DNA of 64,000 bases, taken from NCBI GenBank assembly GCA_017412115.1, contig JAFPYR010000128.1:1-64000 (forward strand), in the 5' to 3' direction. Within the stretch, counting starts at the first letter, position 1; every line of letters begins with the position of its first letter. Source of the stretch: Bacteroidales bacterium. GTDB taxonomy: Bacteria; Bacteroidota; Bacteroidia; Bacteroidales; UBA3824. Below are positions 6,825-13,984 of this stretch, piece by piece. The notes beneath the pieces were generated by a model. It did not search any database and was not told the DNA's origin. It was given only the letters and a program-made list of their open reading frames with translations. The translations under genes were made by a program, and so were the position numbers.

Positions 6825-8198
6825 TCAAGCAATAGACTCTGTAAATTCAAACCCGCACTTCCTGAGGTCATAAAACTTGTTCAGATGGTAAAACGCCAAA
6901 TAAACCGCACCGTCACCAAAATGAACTAAAAACACTTCGGAATGGATATTGTCGCACAACGACAAATCCTCTGTGCGTGGCACTTTGAGATATTTTTTGT
7001 CGGTTTTGAGAGCCGCCATATCAGTTTCTGTCAGCGAAATATAAAAATAATCGCGGGTGATGGCATAAAGTGTCCCGGTGATGTCATGCAAATATTTCTC
7101 ATCAGTGGCGTTTTCGGCGGTGTCCGTCAGTTGAAAATAATCCTCAAAGTTTTCCACACGGTAGAGAGTTTTTAGCGGCAGTTTCACACCCTTGGAATAC
7201 ACACGGTCAAATGTTATTTTCTTGATTTTGCCGTCGTCAGAAGGATAAATTTTGGTAGTTTTTTTAGAAAAATCCACCCAAAACCTTACGGTTTCGTCGG
7301 AATCCTCAATGCCGGAGTTTTCGCACAATATGCGCCAATATTTGTCAGAAAAGATTGTCAATTCCTGCAAATCCAAATATTTCCTTAGCAATCCCACATA
7401 ACAGACATATTCCAACCGTCCTGTCGTTTTGTTTTTGCAAAAATGTACAAGAAAATAATTGTTTTCGCACTCCTCATCAAAGTACACATACCAAAAATCG
7501 CTCGGACTGTCGCCGTCGTAACGAGAATAAACACCTTCCAAATCGCACCTGACATTCTGAAAATTCTTGGCGGCTTCAAACAGACTTTTGCGGTTGTTGA
7601 AGTTTTTTATTGACTGCAAAATGTTTCTCGCCGCATCGATTAACAGAATCCGGCTCAGCGCATCGTCATCGGCGTCCGCGAGGCTTTCTCTATGAATGTC
7701 AAGATGATTGTAAGACATCAACTTTGCAGTCCGGCAATAATCCTCAAAGAAGTCAATCATCCGTTCAAAATCCTTTCTGATATTTTTTGACCCACCTTGT
7801 TTTGAGGTAGTTTTGGGCAGCAATCCCGACAATATCAAAAACCTGACGGTTGCAGTAAGCGCGGAATCTGTATCGCTTTCCTCATCGGAGATATATTTGC
7901 TGACAACACCAAAAATGTCTGCTTTTTTTACACGCGACCTTCTAATACCTTCTTTATCAATCTGTTCGGAAACGTTTTGATATATTTCGAGCAGTTTTTT
8001 CAGTTCCAAGTTGCAGACTTCTTTGGCATATTTTGAGAGTTTCTCAAAAGCCAAATAGCGTTTTTCAAACCCTGATTTGGCGGCGTTGTTGGCCTGAGAA
8101 AAATGCAGCGAAGTTTCTTTCTCCAATTCATTTCTGTCGTTATAAAACAGATAAGTCCGGTTTATAATGTTGAGTTCATCGACAAAAAGATTGTTCAT
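6825..8198 (-). CDS. Unknown 457-aa protein
   Basis: I do not recognise a family. The protein is soluble, with no signal peptide or membrane segment. Residues ~1-210 look helical and Lys/Glu-rich (FEKRYLAFEKLSKYAKEVCNL, then a basic RRSRVKKADIF stretch). Residues ~215-450 look beta-rich with many aromatics (FWYVYFDEE, YFLVHFCKNKTTGRLEYVCYVG). The C-terminal part has a repeat-like feel: YFLVHFCKN and VFLVHFGDG occur ~200 residues apart, suggesting two related beta modules. It stands alone, between a gene relic and the structured-RNA operon, which fits an accessory role. A minus-strand AT-rich upstream region has no clear promoter. Function cannot be assigned. Confidence 0.7.
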   Translation of the reverse strand: MNNLFVDELNIINRTYLFYNDRNELEKETSLHFSQANNAAKSGFEKRYLAFEKLSKYAKEVCNLELKKLLEIYQNVSEQIDKEGIRRSRVKKADIFGVVSKYISDEESDTDSALTATVRFLILSGLLPKTTSKQGGSKNIRKDFERMIDFFEDYCRTAKLMSYNHLDIHRESLADADDDALSRILLIDAARNILQSIKNFNNRKSLFEAAKNFQNVRCDLEGVYSRYDGDSPSDFWYVYFDEECENNYFLVHFCKNKTTGRLEYVCYVGLLRKYLDLQELTIFSDKYWRILCENSGIEDSDETVRFWVDFSKKTTKIYPSDDGKIKKITFDRVYSKGVKLPLKTLYRVENFEDYFQLTDTAENATDEKYLHDITGTLYAITRDYFYISLTETDMAALKTDKKYLKVPRTEDLSLCDNIHSEVFLVHFGDGAVYLAFYHLNKFYDLRKCGFEFTESIA

Positions 8199-8347
8199 GG
8201 CGGTTGCTTTAATGATTATTACGGCGCAAATATAAGCATCTTTTAGTATATTTTTTTACGTTATACTGTATTTTTTTAATTTTTTATAGATAAAATGTTT
8301 CGATATTTTTGCAGAATAAGAAATATTACGTTAATTTGCAAAAAAAA

Positions 8348-8379
8348 TTTGGCGTTTCGCGGTTAAATGTTTAGTTTTG
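8348..8379 (+). promoter_or_regulatory. Strong Bacteroidota-type promoter upstream of the structured RNA
   Basis: TTTG (8348-8351), 20 nt, TAGTTTTG (8372-8379) is a full match to the consensus. The predicted start near 8386 places the structured element at the very 5' end of the transcript. The bases 8199-8347 before it hold nothing recognisable. Confidence 0.7.
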
Positions 8380-8385
8380 CCGTAG

Positions 8386-8570
8386 AAAAGTTTAAGGCTT
8401 TGTAGCGAAAATCTGGTAAATTTTTGATAGGGTCTTAAACAGCAGATCTAAATAGAAGTAGTTTTGCCCGTGGTAAAGATGGGCAAGATATATTTCGGCG
8501 CGGAATGCCATTTTTATCTCTATCAAAGGTTTACCAGAGCCTCCTACAAAGATAAGGCGTTTCGCGCCTT
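8386..8570 (+). ncRNA. Highly structured RNA: long leader or independent small RNA of unknown class
   Basis: Nested pairings are visible by eye. P1: TTTGTAG (8399-8405) with CTACAAA (8544-8550). P2: 8413-8430 (CTGGTAAA..TTTGATAG) with 8520-8537 (CTATCAAA..TTTACCAG), 16 of 18 positions paired. An inner hairpin TTGCCC/GGGCAA spans 8464-8486. A separate downstream hairpin AAGGCG/CGCCTT spans 8553-8568 with a weak U-rich tail. P1 and P2 are separated by an internal loop of 7 and 6 nt. A consensus promoter sits just upstream, and the first codon of the next gene is 40 nt downstream. A 6S-like or Bacteroidales-specific small RNA, or a cis-regulatory leader, are all possible; I cannot name a class. 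Confidence 0.6.
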
Positions 8571-8610
8571 TATTATGCCCGAATGTTTAACTTTTTAACA
8601 ACTTAATATT

Positions 8611-8835
8611 ATGGCTCTATATCAAGTAACAGTCAAAAAACAGTGGCGTTCAGCGGGACAGTTAATCGAACCCGGCATGAGCGTTCAAGTGGCGACTGAC
8701 ATTCTCGCCGACCCGATTCTCATCAACGGCGGTCAACTCGTTCAAGATGCTTTTATGCGCGTATACGGCGTGGATTTGAGACGTATGAACGTGCTGATGA
8801 ACACGCTGGTGTTGGAAAGTAAAAGGATAGGATAA
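8611..8835 (+). CDS. Small protein, DUF6140-like
   Basis: The 74-aa product begins MALYQVTVKKQWRS, contains IEPGMSVQVAT and ends AFMRVYGVDLRRMNVLMNTLVLESKRIG. I recall this pattern from short Bacteroidales proteins grouped as DUF6140; function is unknown. It may form a small beta domain with an amphipathic helix. It is the first ORF after the structured RNA and is followed 45 bp later by the membrane GTPase-like gene, so it probably shares the transcript. Confidence 0.6.
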   Translation: MALYQVTVKKQWRSAGQLIEPGMSVQVATDILADPILINGGQLVQDAFMRVYGVDLRRMNVLMNTLVLESKRIG

Positions 8836-8880
8836 AAAAAATTAAAAACATAAAAATACAAAACTTAAATTCAAAAAAAA

Positions 8881-9561
8881 ATGAATGAGATAATACAAAA
8901 CATTTTAAATGAGGATTTTTTAGCCAATGCAGAGCCACAACAGGCTATAGTTTGGTTCGTTCCGGTAATCATTGCTGTCGCAGCCGCAGTCGCAGGCGTA
9001 ATTATTTATATTAATAGGACACCTTCAAAGCCAGTAGTAGGCACTTCTATTTGTGTCTTGGGACAAAAGGAATCAGGAAAAACTACATTCCTTAATTGGC
9101 TGCGATTTGATAAATTTACAGATAGTTACGCCCAAACATCGAATACCGAGTATGAAGGGTTTAAATACGAAACAGAGAGCACAATATATAAAATTGCGTC
9201 GGGCAAGGACATTGGCGGCGACAATTCGTATAAATCTTTATATGAAACTTTGATTAGCAAAAACGAAATTTGCATTTTCGTTTTTGATGTTGCAAAATTT
9301 CTGAAAGATTCTGCATACAGACAAGAGACGTGGGATAGAGCGGACTTAATTTATCATTTTCGCAGTGATAGAACGAAAAGACACACTATCGGAACACATT
9401 TAAACAACACAGATTCAAAGGATGTGAATGAAATCGCAAACAAAGTTGTTAGATTGTCAGAGAATAAACGCTTTAAAGATATGTTCGCATTTAATTTCAC
9501 CGTTGTTGATTTTGCGAAACGTGATTCATTTAAGGATTGTGTAAAACGAATTTTTGGTTGA
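8881..9561 (+). CDS. Membrane-anchored P-loop GTPase-like protein
   Basis: This 226-aa protein has one membrane helix (~21-44), then a P-loop domain. Walker A is GQKESGKT (61-68), the G3-like motif is DIGG (110-113, as in Arf-type DxGG), a hydrophobic strand ICIFVFDV follows, and THLNNTD sits where small GTPases have their NKxD motif. It resembles a compact Arf/SRP-receptor-beta-like GTPase facing the cytoplasm. The exact family is not recognised. The next gene starts 2 bp after its stop, so it is the second member of a five-gene unit. Involvement in a conflict system is inferred from neighbourhood only. Confidence 0.7.
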   Translation: MNEIIQNILNEDFLANAEPQQAIVWFVPVIIAVAAAVAGVIIYINRTPSKPVVGTSICVLGQKESGKTTFLNWLRFDKFTDSYAQTSNTEYEGFKYETESTIYKIASGKDIGGDNSYKSLYETLISKNEICIFVFDVAKFLKDSAYRQETWDRADLIYHFRSDRTKRHTIGTHLNNTDSKDVNEIANKVVRLSENKRFKDMFAFNFTVVDFAKRDSFKDCVKRIFG

Positions 9562-9563
9562 TT

Positions 9564-10355
9564 ATGGAAACAATACTTCATATACAAAGCGACTCAACAG
9601 ACAAAGCGGACACCTTTATCATCGATAATGGTGAGCCAATGCCATATTCTGATGACATTGCTGAACACGTTGAAGCCTCTCGATTGTTGAATGGGGCAAC
9701 AGATTGGATGAAGTTATCCCTGCCAGACAACAAAAACATACGATGTTACAGAAGTAACAAAGGCACATACATCCAATCAAACTACCAAAATAAGGATGTC
9801 ATCGGTCGGCGCATTGCTTTCCGTTTTTATACGAATTCAAAATCGCTTGATACCGCATGCAAAATATTGAAAGATATGAGCAGAAAAGTTAATCGTCAAT
9901 GTGATGACACAGAACTTTCCTACCTTCGAGATAAATCCGTGAATAAAGACTCATTTTTATTCTATCAAGACACGTTGATTGATGGTAATGGAAAAATCAT
10001 CAGTTCTGTTAATCCTGAATATCAATCAATGATGTCAAAATTTGAACAAAATGGTAAAAAATTTAAATTAGAAAATGGGTTTTATTTCCTGAAAGAAAAT
10101 AATTCGCTGAGGGGAAAGGTGGAAAAAGGATTAGCTAAATTGAAGTCACTGATTACATCCAATAAAAATGCAGATAACGATAAAATCTATTTTATCCAGT
10201 CTGTTTTTGATGATACTTTTAAATTTTGGATTGAAGCCCCCAAAAGCATTGATGACACAATAAATCATCTGACTAATTTGTCAAAATATTTTGAGAAACA
10301 AGTCAGTGATTCTGATTTAAAAACTCTAAAAAGCAAATCAAATTATGGAGAATAA
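9564..10355 (+). CDS. Unknown 263-aa protein coupled to the GTPase
   Basis: No family recognised. The start METILHIQSDS at 9564 is chosen because it lies 2 bp after the GTPase stop; an in-frame alternative at 9537 would overlap that gene by 25 bp. The protein is soluble and rich in Lys, Asn and Asp. It includes two segments of similar shape, AFRFYTNSKSLDTACKILKDMSRKV (~86-110) and KFWIEAPKSIDDTINHLTNLSKYF (~222-246), each a strand followed by a helix, possibly a duplicated fold. Its last codons overlap the start of the next gene by 11 bp, implying translational coupling and a stoichiometric partnership. Confidence 0.65.
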   Translation: METILHIQSDSTDKADTFIIDNGEPMPYSDDIAEHVEASRLLNGATDWMKLSLPDNKNIRCYRSNKGTYIQSNYQNKDVIGRRIAFRFYTNSKSLDTACKILKDMSRKVNRQCDDTELSYLRDKSVNKDSFLFYQDTLIDGNGKIISSVNPEYQSMMSKFEQNGKKFKLENGFYFLKENNSLRGKVEKGLAKLKSLITSNKNADNDKIYFIQSVFDDTFKFWIEAPKSIDDTINHLTNLSKYFEKQVSDSDLKTLKSKSNYGE

Positions 10356-11103
10356 AAAAAGCATTACCGGTGATGTGGTTCACGTAGTTTATGACGAATT
10401 GAGCCGCAATTACACGTATTATGAAAATAAAAACAACAAATTGGACAAACGTCTTCAAATCGTTTCTGTTGATAACGTTGAAAAGTTGTTTGATGACAAT
10501 AGCATTACACTAATGAATGGTCGTCCTTACGAGGGACAGATTTTGCTCCGGCATCCGTTTGCACCAAGTACGTACATTGATGCGAACTGTTCTCAGTTAG
10601 AACTTTTTCAGGACAAGGCAAATAGAATGTCGCATATTCTTCAATTGTTGGGTGTAAAATCTGTTACATTCAACGCCCAATGGATTGAAAAATATAAACG
10701 TATAGATGAAGGGGAAGGACACATCGGCATCAAAAAGTTTGGAGCAAGTGGCAATTATGAGCATTCCTCTGAAAGCAACGAATTCAATAGTATTGATATT
10801 CAAAAGGATTACAATGGCGCACACGTAACACCTGAAATGTATGCGCAAGCCATTGAATTTGCGAAACGTAACGGATTGTATAACGATACAAACATACAGT
10901 ATTTTATCAATTCGCGCAACCCTGCAATCCCAAATCTTCAAAAAAGAGATAAACTGAAAGTCGAATTGTCAAAAGAATTTAATGAATTGACTAAAATTGC
11001 ATTTTCTCTCAACTTTCTGAAAGTCTTTGAATTAGATTTCGACTACAAAACAACTTTGGAAACAATGAACAAAGTTGTGTACGAATGGGAAATTCAGTTC
11101 TAA
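10345..11103 (+). CDS. Unknown 252-aa protein, translationally coupled
   Basis: No family recognised. The ATG lies inside the end of the preceding gene (11-bp overlap). The N-terminus (VVHVVYDELSRNYTYYENKNNKLDKRLQIVSVDNV) looks beta-rich. A middle segment contains GHIGIKKFGASGNYEHSSESNEF, and there is a helical C-terminus. There is no signal peptide or membrane helix. The segment MYAQAIEFAKRNGLYND might be a small helical module. It is probably a partner of the 263-aa protein and the membrane GTPase. Confidence 0.65.
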   Translation: MENKKSITGDVVHVVYDELSRNYTYYENKNNKLDKRLQIVSVDNVEKLFDDNSITLMNGRPYEGQILLRHPFAPSTYIDANCSQLELFQDKANRMSHILQLLGVKSVTFNAQWIEKYKRIDEGEGHIGIKKFGASGNYEHSSESNEFNSIDIQKDYNGAHVTPEMYAQAIEFAKRNGLYNDTNIQYFINSRNPAIPNLQKRDKLKVELSKEFNELTKIAFSLNFLKVFELDFDYKTTLETMNKVVYEWEIQF

Positions 11104-11151
11104 GGAGAATCCGCAACCCCTATTGTTTACGGTAAAAAAAGAGCAAAAAAA

Positions 11152-11391
11152 ATGGCAGACAAAAGAACCATCGAAAACGCATTCAAAGCCATCGGCAAGA
11201 CCGTTGATGTGATACGAGAAAGCCCCGCGCCGGGTAAGCAAGGCAGTTATCATATCAAATTTCACGGTGGTGGCGACTATAAATGCGTGGAAGTTGCACA
11301 GAAACTTCAAGATACTTACGGTTTTTATTGCAATGGCGACTGGCGGTCGCAGATTTACAGCGGCGAACTCGAATTGATAGACAGTTTGTAA
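11152..11391 (+). CDS. Unknown small protein ending the GTPase operon
   Basis: The 79-aa product reads as a compact alpha-beta domain: a helix (IENAFKAIGKTVDVIRES), strands (GSYHIKFHGGGDYKC), a helix (VEVAQKLQDTYGFYC) and a final strand. I do not recognise it. It is 48 bp after the 252-aa gene and directly before hairpin A, which looks like the terminator of the whole unit. Confidence 0.6.
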   Translation: MADKRTIENAFKAIGKTVDVIRESPAPGKQGSYHIKFHGGGDYKCVEVAQKLQDTYGFYCNGDWRSQIYSGELELIDSL

Positions 11392-11408
11392 CGAATTGTA
11401 CAAAATTG

Positions 11409-11439
11409 GGCGGATGCTTGAAGCGTCCGCCTGTTTTTT
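11409..11439 (+). terminator. Repeated hairpin A (terminator)
   Basis: GGCGGATGC / GCGTCCGCC with loop TTGAA, followed by a T-run. Weaker outer pairing (TTGTACAAAA with TTTTTTGCACAA) extends the palindrome to 11396-11445. The same hairpin recurs at 12703, 14221 and 15703. Confidence 0.85.
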
Positions 11440-11463
11440 GCACAAAAACTTTACTTGACATTT

Positions 11464-11494
11464 TTTGTTGTTTCACGGAAATAACCTATTTTTG
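11464..11494 (+). promoter_or_regulatory. Cassette promoter A
   Basis: TTTG (11464-11467), 19 nt, TATTTTTG (11487-11494). The block 11401-11509 that contains it is nearly identical to 15696-15802 in front of the RhuM gene. Confidence 0.75.
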
Positions 11495-11529
11495 TAGTGT
11501 TAGAAAATCCACAATATTAAGCAGAGATT

Positions 11530-12645
11530 ATGGAGCAAAAACAATTATCAGCAAACTATTTACCGGCGGTGAAAGCCATCAAACATGCCATCTTGGAAAG
11601 CCGATACCGCGCCGCGAGGTTGGTCAACAAAGAAATGTTGGCATTGTATTATTGGGTGGGCAATTACGTGTCAGTGCATAGCCGTGTTGACGCTTGGAAC
11701 ACTCACGCCATCGCCGTTATATCAAAAATGCTCCAACAAGAATTGCCGGGACTGACAGGCTTTTCGGAAACTAACATCAAAAATATGCGCACGTTTTACG
11801 AGACGTGGTGTCCCGTCTTAAATCGGCAGTTATCAGCTGCCGATTTAGATAACAATTTGAATATAAACGAGTTATTAAATCGGCAGTTAATAACTGCCGA
11901 TTTGAGTGAAGATGATTTCAAATGTTTTTTGAGCGTCGGATTTACGCATCACAGAGAAATTATCAGAAAAACAAAAACCTTGGAAGAACGGTTGTTCTAT
12001 ATCAGGAAATGCGCCAAAGAGTTTTGGAATATGCCAACACTGACATATCACCTCAACGAAAAATTGTACTCCAAACAAGGCTCAATACAGCAAACTAACT
12101 TTGCCCGCACGATTACCGATGCGGATTTCAAACAACGCGCGTTGCAGTCGTTCAAGGACGAATATATGCTCGACTTCATCAATATAGAGGATACCGAGCT
12201 GGTGGACGAAAGGGAGATAGAACAAACTATCGTGCTAAATGTCAAGAATTTCATAATGGCGTTTGGTCAGGATTTTTCGTTCATAGGCAACCAATACCGA
12301 CTTGAAGTTTCGGGCAAGGAGTTTGTAATAGATTTGCTGTTTTTCTCTCGGCGGCTGCGCAGCCTTGTCGCTTTTGAATTAAAACGCGGCGAGTTTAAGC
12401 CCGAATATACAGGCAAAATGAATTTTTACCTCGCCGCCCTTGACCGTTATGTGCGCTTGCCTGACGAAAATCCATCTATTGGCATCATTCTGTGTAAGTC
12501 CAAAGACGAAGAAATTGTGGAATTATCGTTTTCTGACACGTCAAAGCCTATGGGAGTTGCCACCTACCGCACGTCAAAAGACCTGCCTGAGCGTTTGCGC
12601 AACGCTTTGCCCGATATTGAGGAATTGAAAAAATTAATGAACTAA
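11530..12645 (+). CDS. DUF1016/YhcG-family PD-(D/E)XK nuclease
   Basis: This 371-aa protein has the YhcG N-terminal helical domain (~10-95, ARLVNKEMLALYYWVGNYV, ELPGLTGFSETNIKNMRTFYE) and the C-terminal nuclease domain (~125-371). The catalytic pattern is VIDLL (Asp268) and FELKRG (Glu283, Lys285). Members are often linked to restriction-modification and mobile islands. The start is ATG 35 nt after the -7 box of promoter A. The linker between domains (~98-125) is made of two short repeats, LNRQLSAADL and LNRQLITADL, each encoded by a DNA palindrome. Immediately after the stop lies the 3' tail of a RhuM gene, suggesting this gene replaced a RhuM gene between constant flanks. It is ~30% identical by eye to the second copy at 14301-15491. 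Confidence 0.88.
   Translation: MEQKQLSANYLPAVKAIKHAILESRYRAARLVNKEMLALYYWVGNYVSVHSRVDAWNTHAIAVISKMLQQELPGLTGFSETNIKNMRTFYETWCPVLNRQLSAADLDNNLNINELLNRQLITADLSEDDFKCFLSVGFTHHREIIRKTKTLEERLFYIRKCAKEFWNMPTLTYHLNEKLYSKQGSIQQTNFARTITDADFKQRALQSFKDEYMLDFINIEDTELVDEREIEQTIVLNVKNFIMAFGQDFSFIGNQYRLEVSGKEFVIDLLFFSRRLRSLVAFELKRGEFKPEYTGKMNFYLAALDRYVRLPDENPSIGIILCKSKDEEIVELSFSDTSKPMGVATYRTSKDLPERLRNALPDIEELKKLMN
11819..11903 (+). repeat. Two in-gene palindromes in the DUF1016 linker
   Basis: 11819-11847 has arms AAATCGGCAG / CTGCCGATTT around 7 nt. 11877-11903 is a perfect 27-bp palindrome (13-bp arms, one central base) starting with the same AAATCGGCAGTTA. Both are in frame. The homologous gene at 14301 has a pair with the same geometry but different sequence. 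Confidence 0.85.
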
Positions 12646-12694
12646 TTTTGACCTTTTCCTTCAAGACGTAAACAAATTGACTGAAAAATAATAA
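12645..12694 (+). pseudogene. 3' relic of a RhuM gene after the DUF1016 gene
   Basis: These 50 bp are identical to 16413-16462, the end of the RhuM gene, and in frame read FDLFLQDVNKLTEK-stop. Nothing upstream of them belongs to RhuM here. The relic runs into hairpin B 8 bp later. Confidence 0.85.
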
Positions 12695-12702
12695 TAAGAT
12701 TA

Positions 12703-12732
12703 GGCGGATGCTTAATGTGTCCGCCTGTTTTT
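12703..12732 (+). terminator. Repeated hairpin B (terminator)
   Basis: GGCGGATGC pairs with GTGTCCGCC including G-U pairs, followed by TGTTTTT. It ends the DUF1016 transcript. Confidence 0.8.
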
Positions 12733-12755
12733 GTACAAATCTAACCGAAAAATAT

Positions 12756-12787
12756 TTTGCATAACGAGAAACTTTTATATATCTTTG
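12756..12787 (+). promoter_or_regulatory. Cassette promoter B
   Basis: TTTG (12756-12759), 20 nt, TATCTTTG (12780-12787). It fixes the start of the next gene at 12809 rather than at any earlier in-frame codon. Confidence 0.75.
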
Positions 12788-12808
12788 GAGCGAAAAAAAT
12801 ATTTGAGT

Positions 12809-13135
12809 ATGAATCAAAGCACCACCTTGCAAAACATAAGAGAAGGCATTGACAAGATTCTTGCCAATATATTGCCTTTAAAAAGTTGTGCCATTCTGTT
12901 CGGCTCCCGCGCACGAGGAGACGCAAGAAATGACAGCGATTGGGATGTGCTTATTCTTCTTGACAAAGACCGCATTACGCAATCGGACATTGATGAAGTA
13001 AGTTATCCTATCAGGGAATTAGGGTGGAAACTTGACGCTATGGTCAATCCAATCATGTACACAATGAAAGATTGGAACTCAAAAAGTTTCACACCGTTTT
13101 ACAAAAATGTTATGAGAGAGGGGGTTGCAATATGA
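12809..13135 (+). CDS. mntA: MNT-type minimal nucleotidyltransferase (antitoxin of a HEPN/MNT pair)
   Basis: This 108-aa protein has the nucleotidyltransferase motif GSRARGDARNDSDWDV (Gly32-Ser33 and the Asp44-x-Asp46 metal ligands). In studied HEPN/MNT modules the MNT protein adenylylates or otherwise neutralises the HEPN RNase. The start MNQSTTLQNI is set by promoter B; upstream in-frame codons overlap the promoter. The stop overlaps the next ATG by 4 bp (ATGA), the usual arrangement for such pairs. The gene symbol is by role only. Confidence 0.88.
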   Translation: MNQSTTLQNIREGIDKILANILPLKSCAILFGSRARGDARNDSDWDVLILLDKDRITQSDIDEVSYPIRELGWKLDAMVNPIMYTMKDWNSKSFTPFYKNVMREGVAI

Positions 13136-13548
13136 GTTTGAACAATGAAGAGCGCAAGGCGATTGTTGAATTTCGCATAGAGAAGGCTATTAGAGCCTTC
13201 AATGAAGCCAAAGGAGTAATAAAACTTGGGTATTGGGAAACCATTGCCAACCGTTTATATTATGCAGCATATAATGCCGTCTCAGCATTGCTAATAGCCA
13301 ATGGAGATACAGCCCAAACGCATAGTGGAGTTATCCACTTGTTTGGATTACGCTTTATCAAAACAGGAGTGTTGAGTTCTGATATGGGTAAATTGTTTCA
13401 TAGTTTGTTTACAATGCGGCAAACAGGAGACTATGACGATACATACGGACTGACAGAAGACGACGTTATTCCAAATGTTGAACCAACGGGCAAATTCATA
13501 GATAAAGTTACGACACTTGCCAAAGAGTTATTGAACAAAGATAAATAA
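13132..13548 (+). CDS. hepT: HEPN-domain toxin partner of MNT
   Basis: This 138-aa helical protein matches the HEPN family (PF05168): IEKAIRAFNEAKGVIKLGYWETIANRLYYAAYNAVSALLIANG, then HSGVIHLFGLRFIKTG. The ANRLYYAAYNA helix sits where the catalytic Arg of HEPN RNases lies. The expected Rx4-6H spacing is not obvious: the nearest His residues are in TAQTHSGVIH, so activity may differ from classical HEPN toxins. It is the second gene of the operon, with a start overlapping the MNT stop. The next gene overlaps its stop by 1 bp, giving a three-gene unit. Confidence 0.85.
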   Translation: MSLNNEERKAIVEFRIEKAIRAFNEAKGVIKLGYWETIANRLYYAAYNAVSALLIANGDTAQTHSGVIHLFGLRFIKTGVLSSDMGKLFHSLFTMRQTGDYDDTYGLTEDDVIPNVEPTGKFIDKVTTLAKELLNKDK

Positions 13549-13883
13549 TGAAACAAATCATCAAATTGTCGGAGCAATTCGGCACAAGAATACACATAAG
13601 GGCGCAGGTTGCGGCTTTTGAAAAGACACTTTCGCCTACGAATAGTTATTTGCTTGATTTTTCAGGCATTGAAACTGTTTCAAGGTCTGTTGCAGACGAA
13701 TTTTATACACTTGTTCATTCGGGAAAGCACGTCGAAATGTACAATATGAGCGATTTTGTGCGCAAAATGTACGATGCTGTTACATACGGACGTTTTGTTC
13801 CTCGCAATTTGCAGTATTCGTTTGATGAAATTGTAGTTTGTCCCGATATGGAAAGCGTTAGGCGTAGTTTGAGAAGTTTTTGA
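13548..13883 (+). CDS. STAS-like DUF4325 protein
   Basis: This 111-aa protein contains NSYLLDFSGIETVSRSVADEFYTLV, the hallmark of the STAS-like DUF4325 family (PF14213), which elsewhere accompanies ATPase or kinase-like proteins and conflict systems. TAATG overlap with the HEPN gene implies co-translation, an unusual third partner for a HEPN/MNT pair. No membrane segment. Role unknown; it may be an unrelated small antitoxin-like protein captured by the operon. Confidence 0.7.
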   Translation: MKQIIKLSEQFGTRIHIRAQVAAFEKTLSPTNSYLLDFSGIETVSRSVADEFYTLVHSGKHVEMYNMSDFVRKMYDAVTYGRFVPRNLQYSFDEIVVCPDMESVRRSLRSF

Positions 13884-13984
13884 CAGCCATCAAAAACGTT
13901 ACAATTCTAAGGTCAAAAAAAGGCCTTAATATGTTATCGCTTGATTTTGCATTTAGAGTACGCCAAAATTACTATCATCAAAAT

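Noticed and set aside
8386..8570. Retron msr-msd RNA
   Set aside because: The closing stem resembles a retron a1/a2 pairing, but no reverse transcriptase gene follows or lies anywhere in the window.
9537..9563. Earlier in-frame start for the 263-aa protein
   Set aside because: It would overlap the GTPase gene by 25 bp; the ATG at 9564 follows its stop by 2 bp, as usual in this operon.
10597..11476. Several minus-strand frames of 70-137 aa under the GTPase operon
   Set aside because: All overlap tightly coupled plus-strand genes and have Phe/Cys/Val-rich shadow composition.
12731..12808. N-terminal extension of the MNT protein
   Set aside because: The extension overlaps the -33/-7 promoter boxes, so it cannot be transcribed from that promoter.
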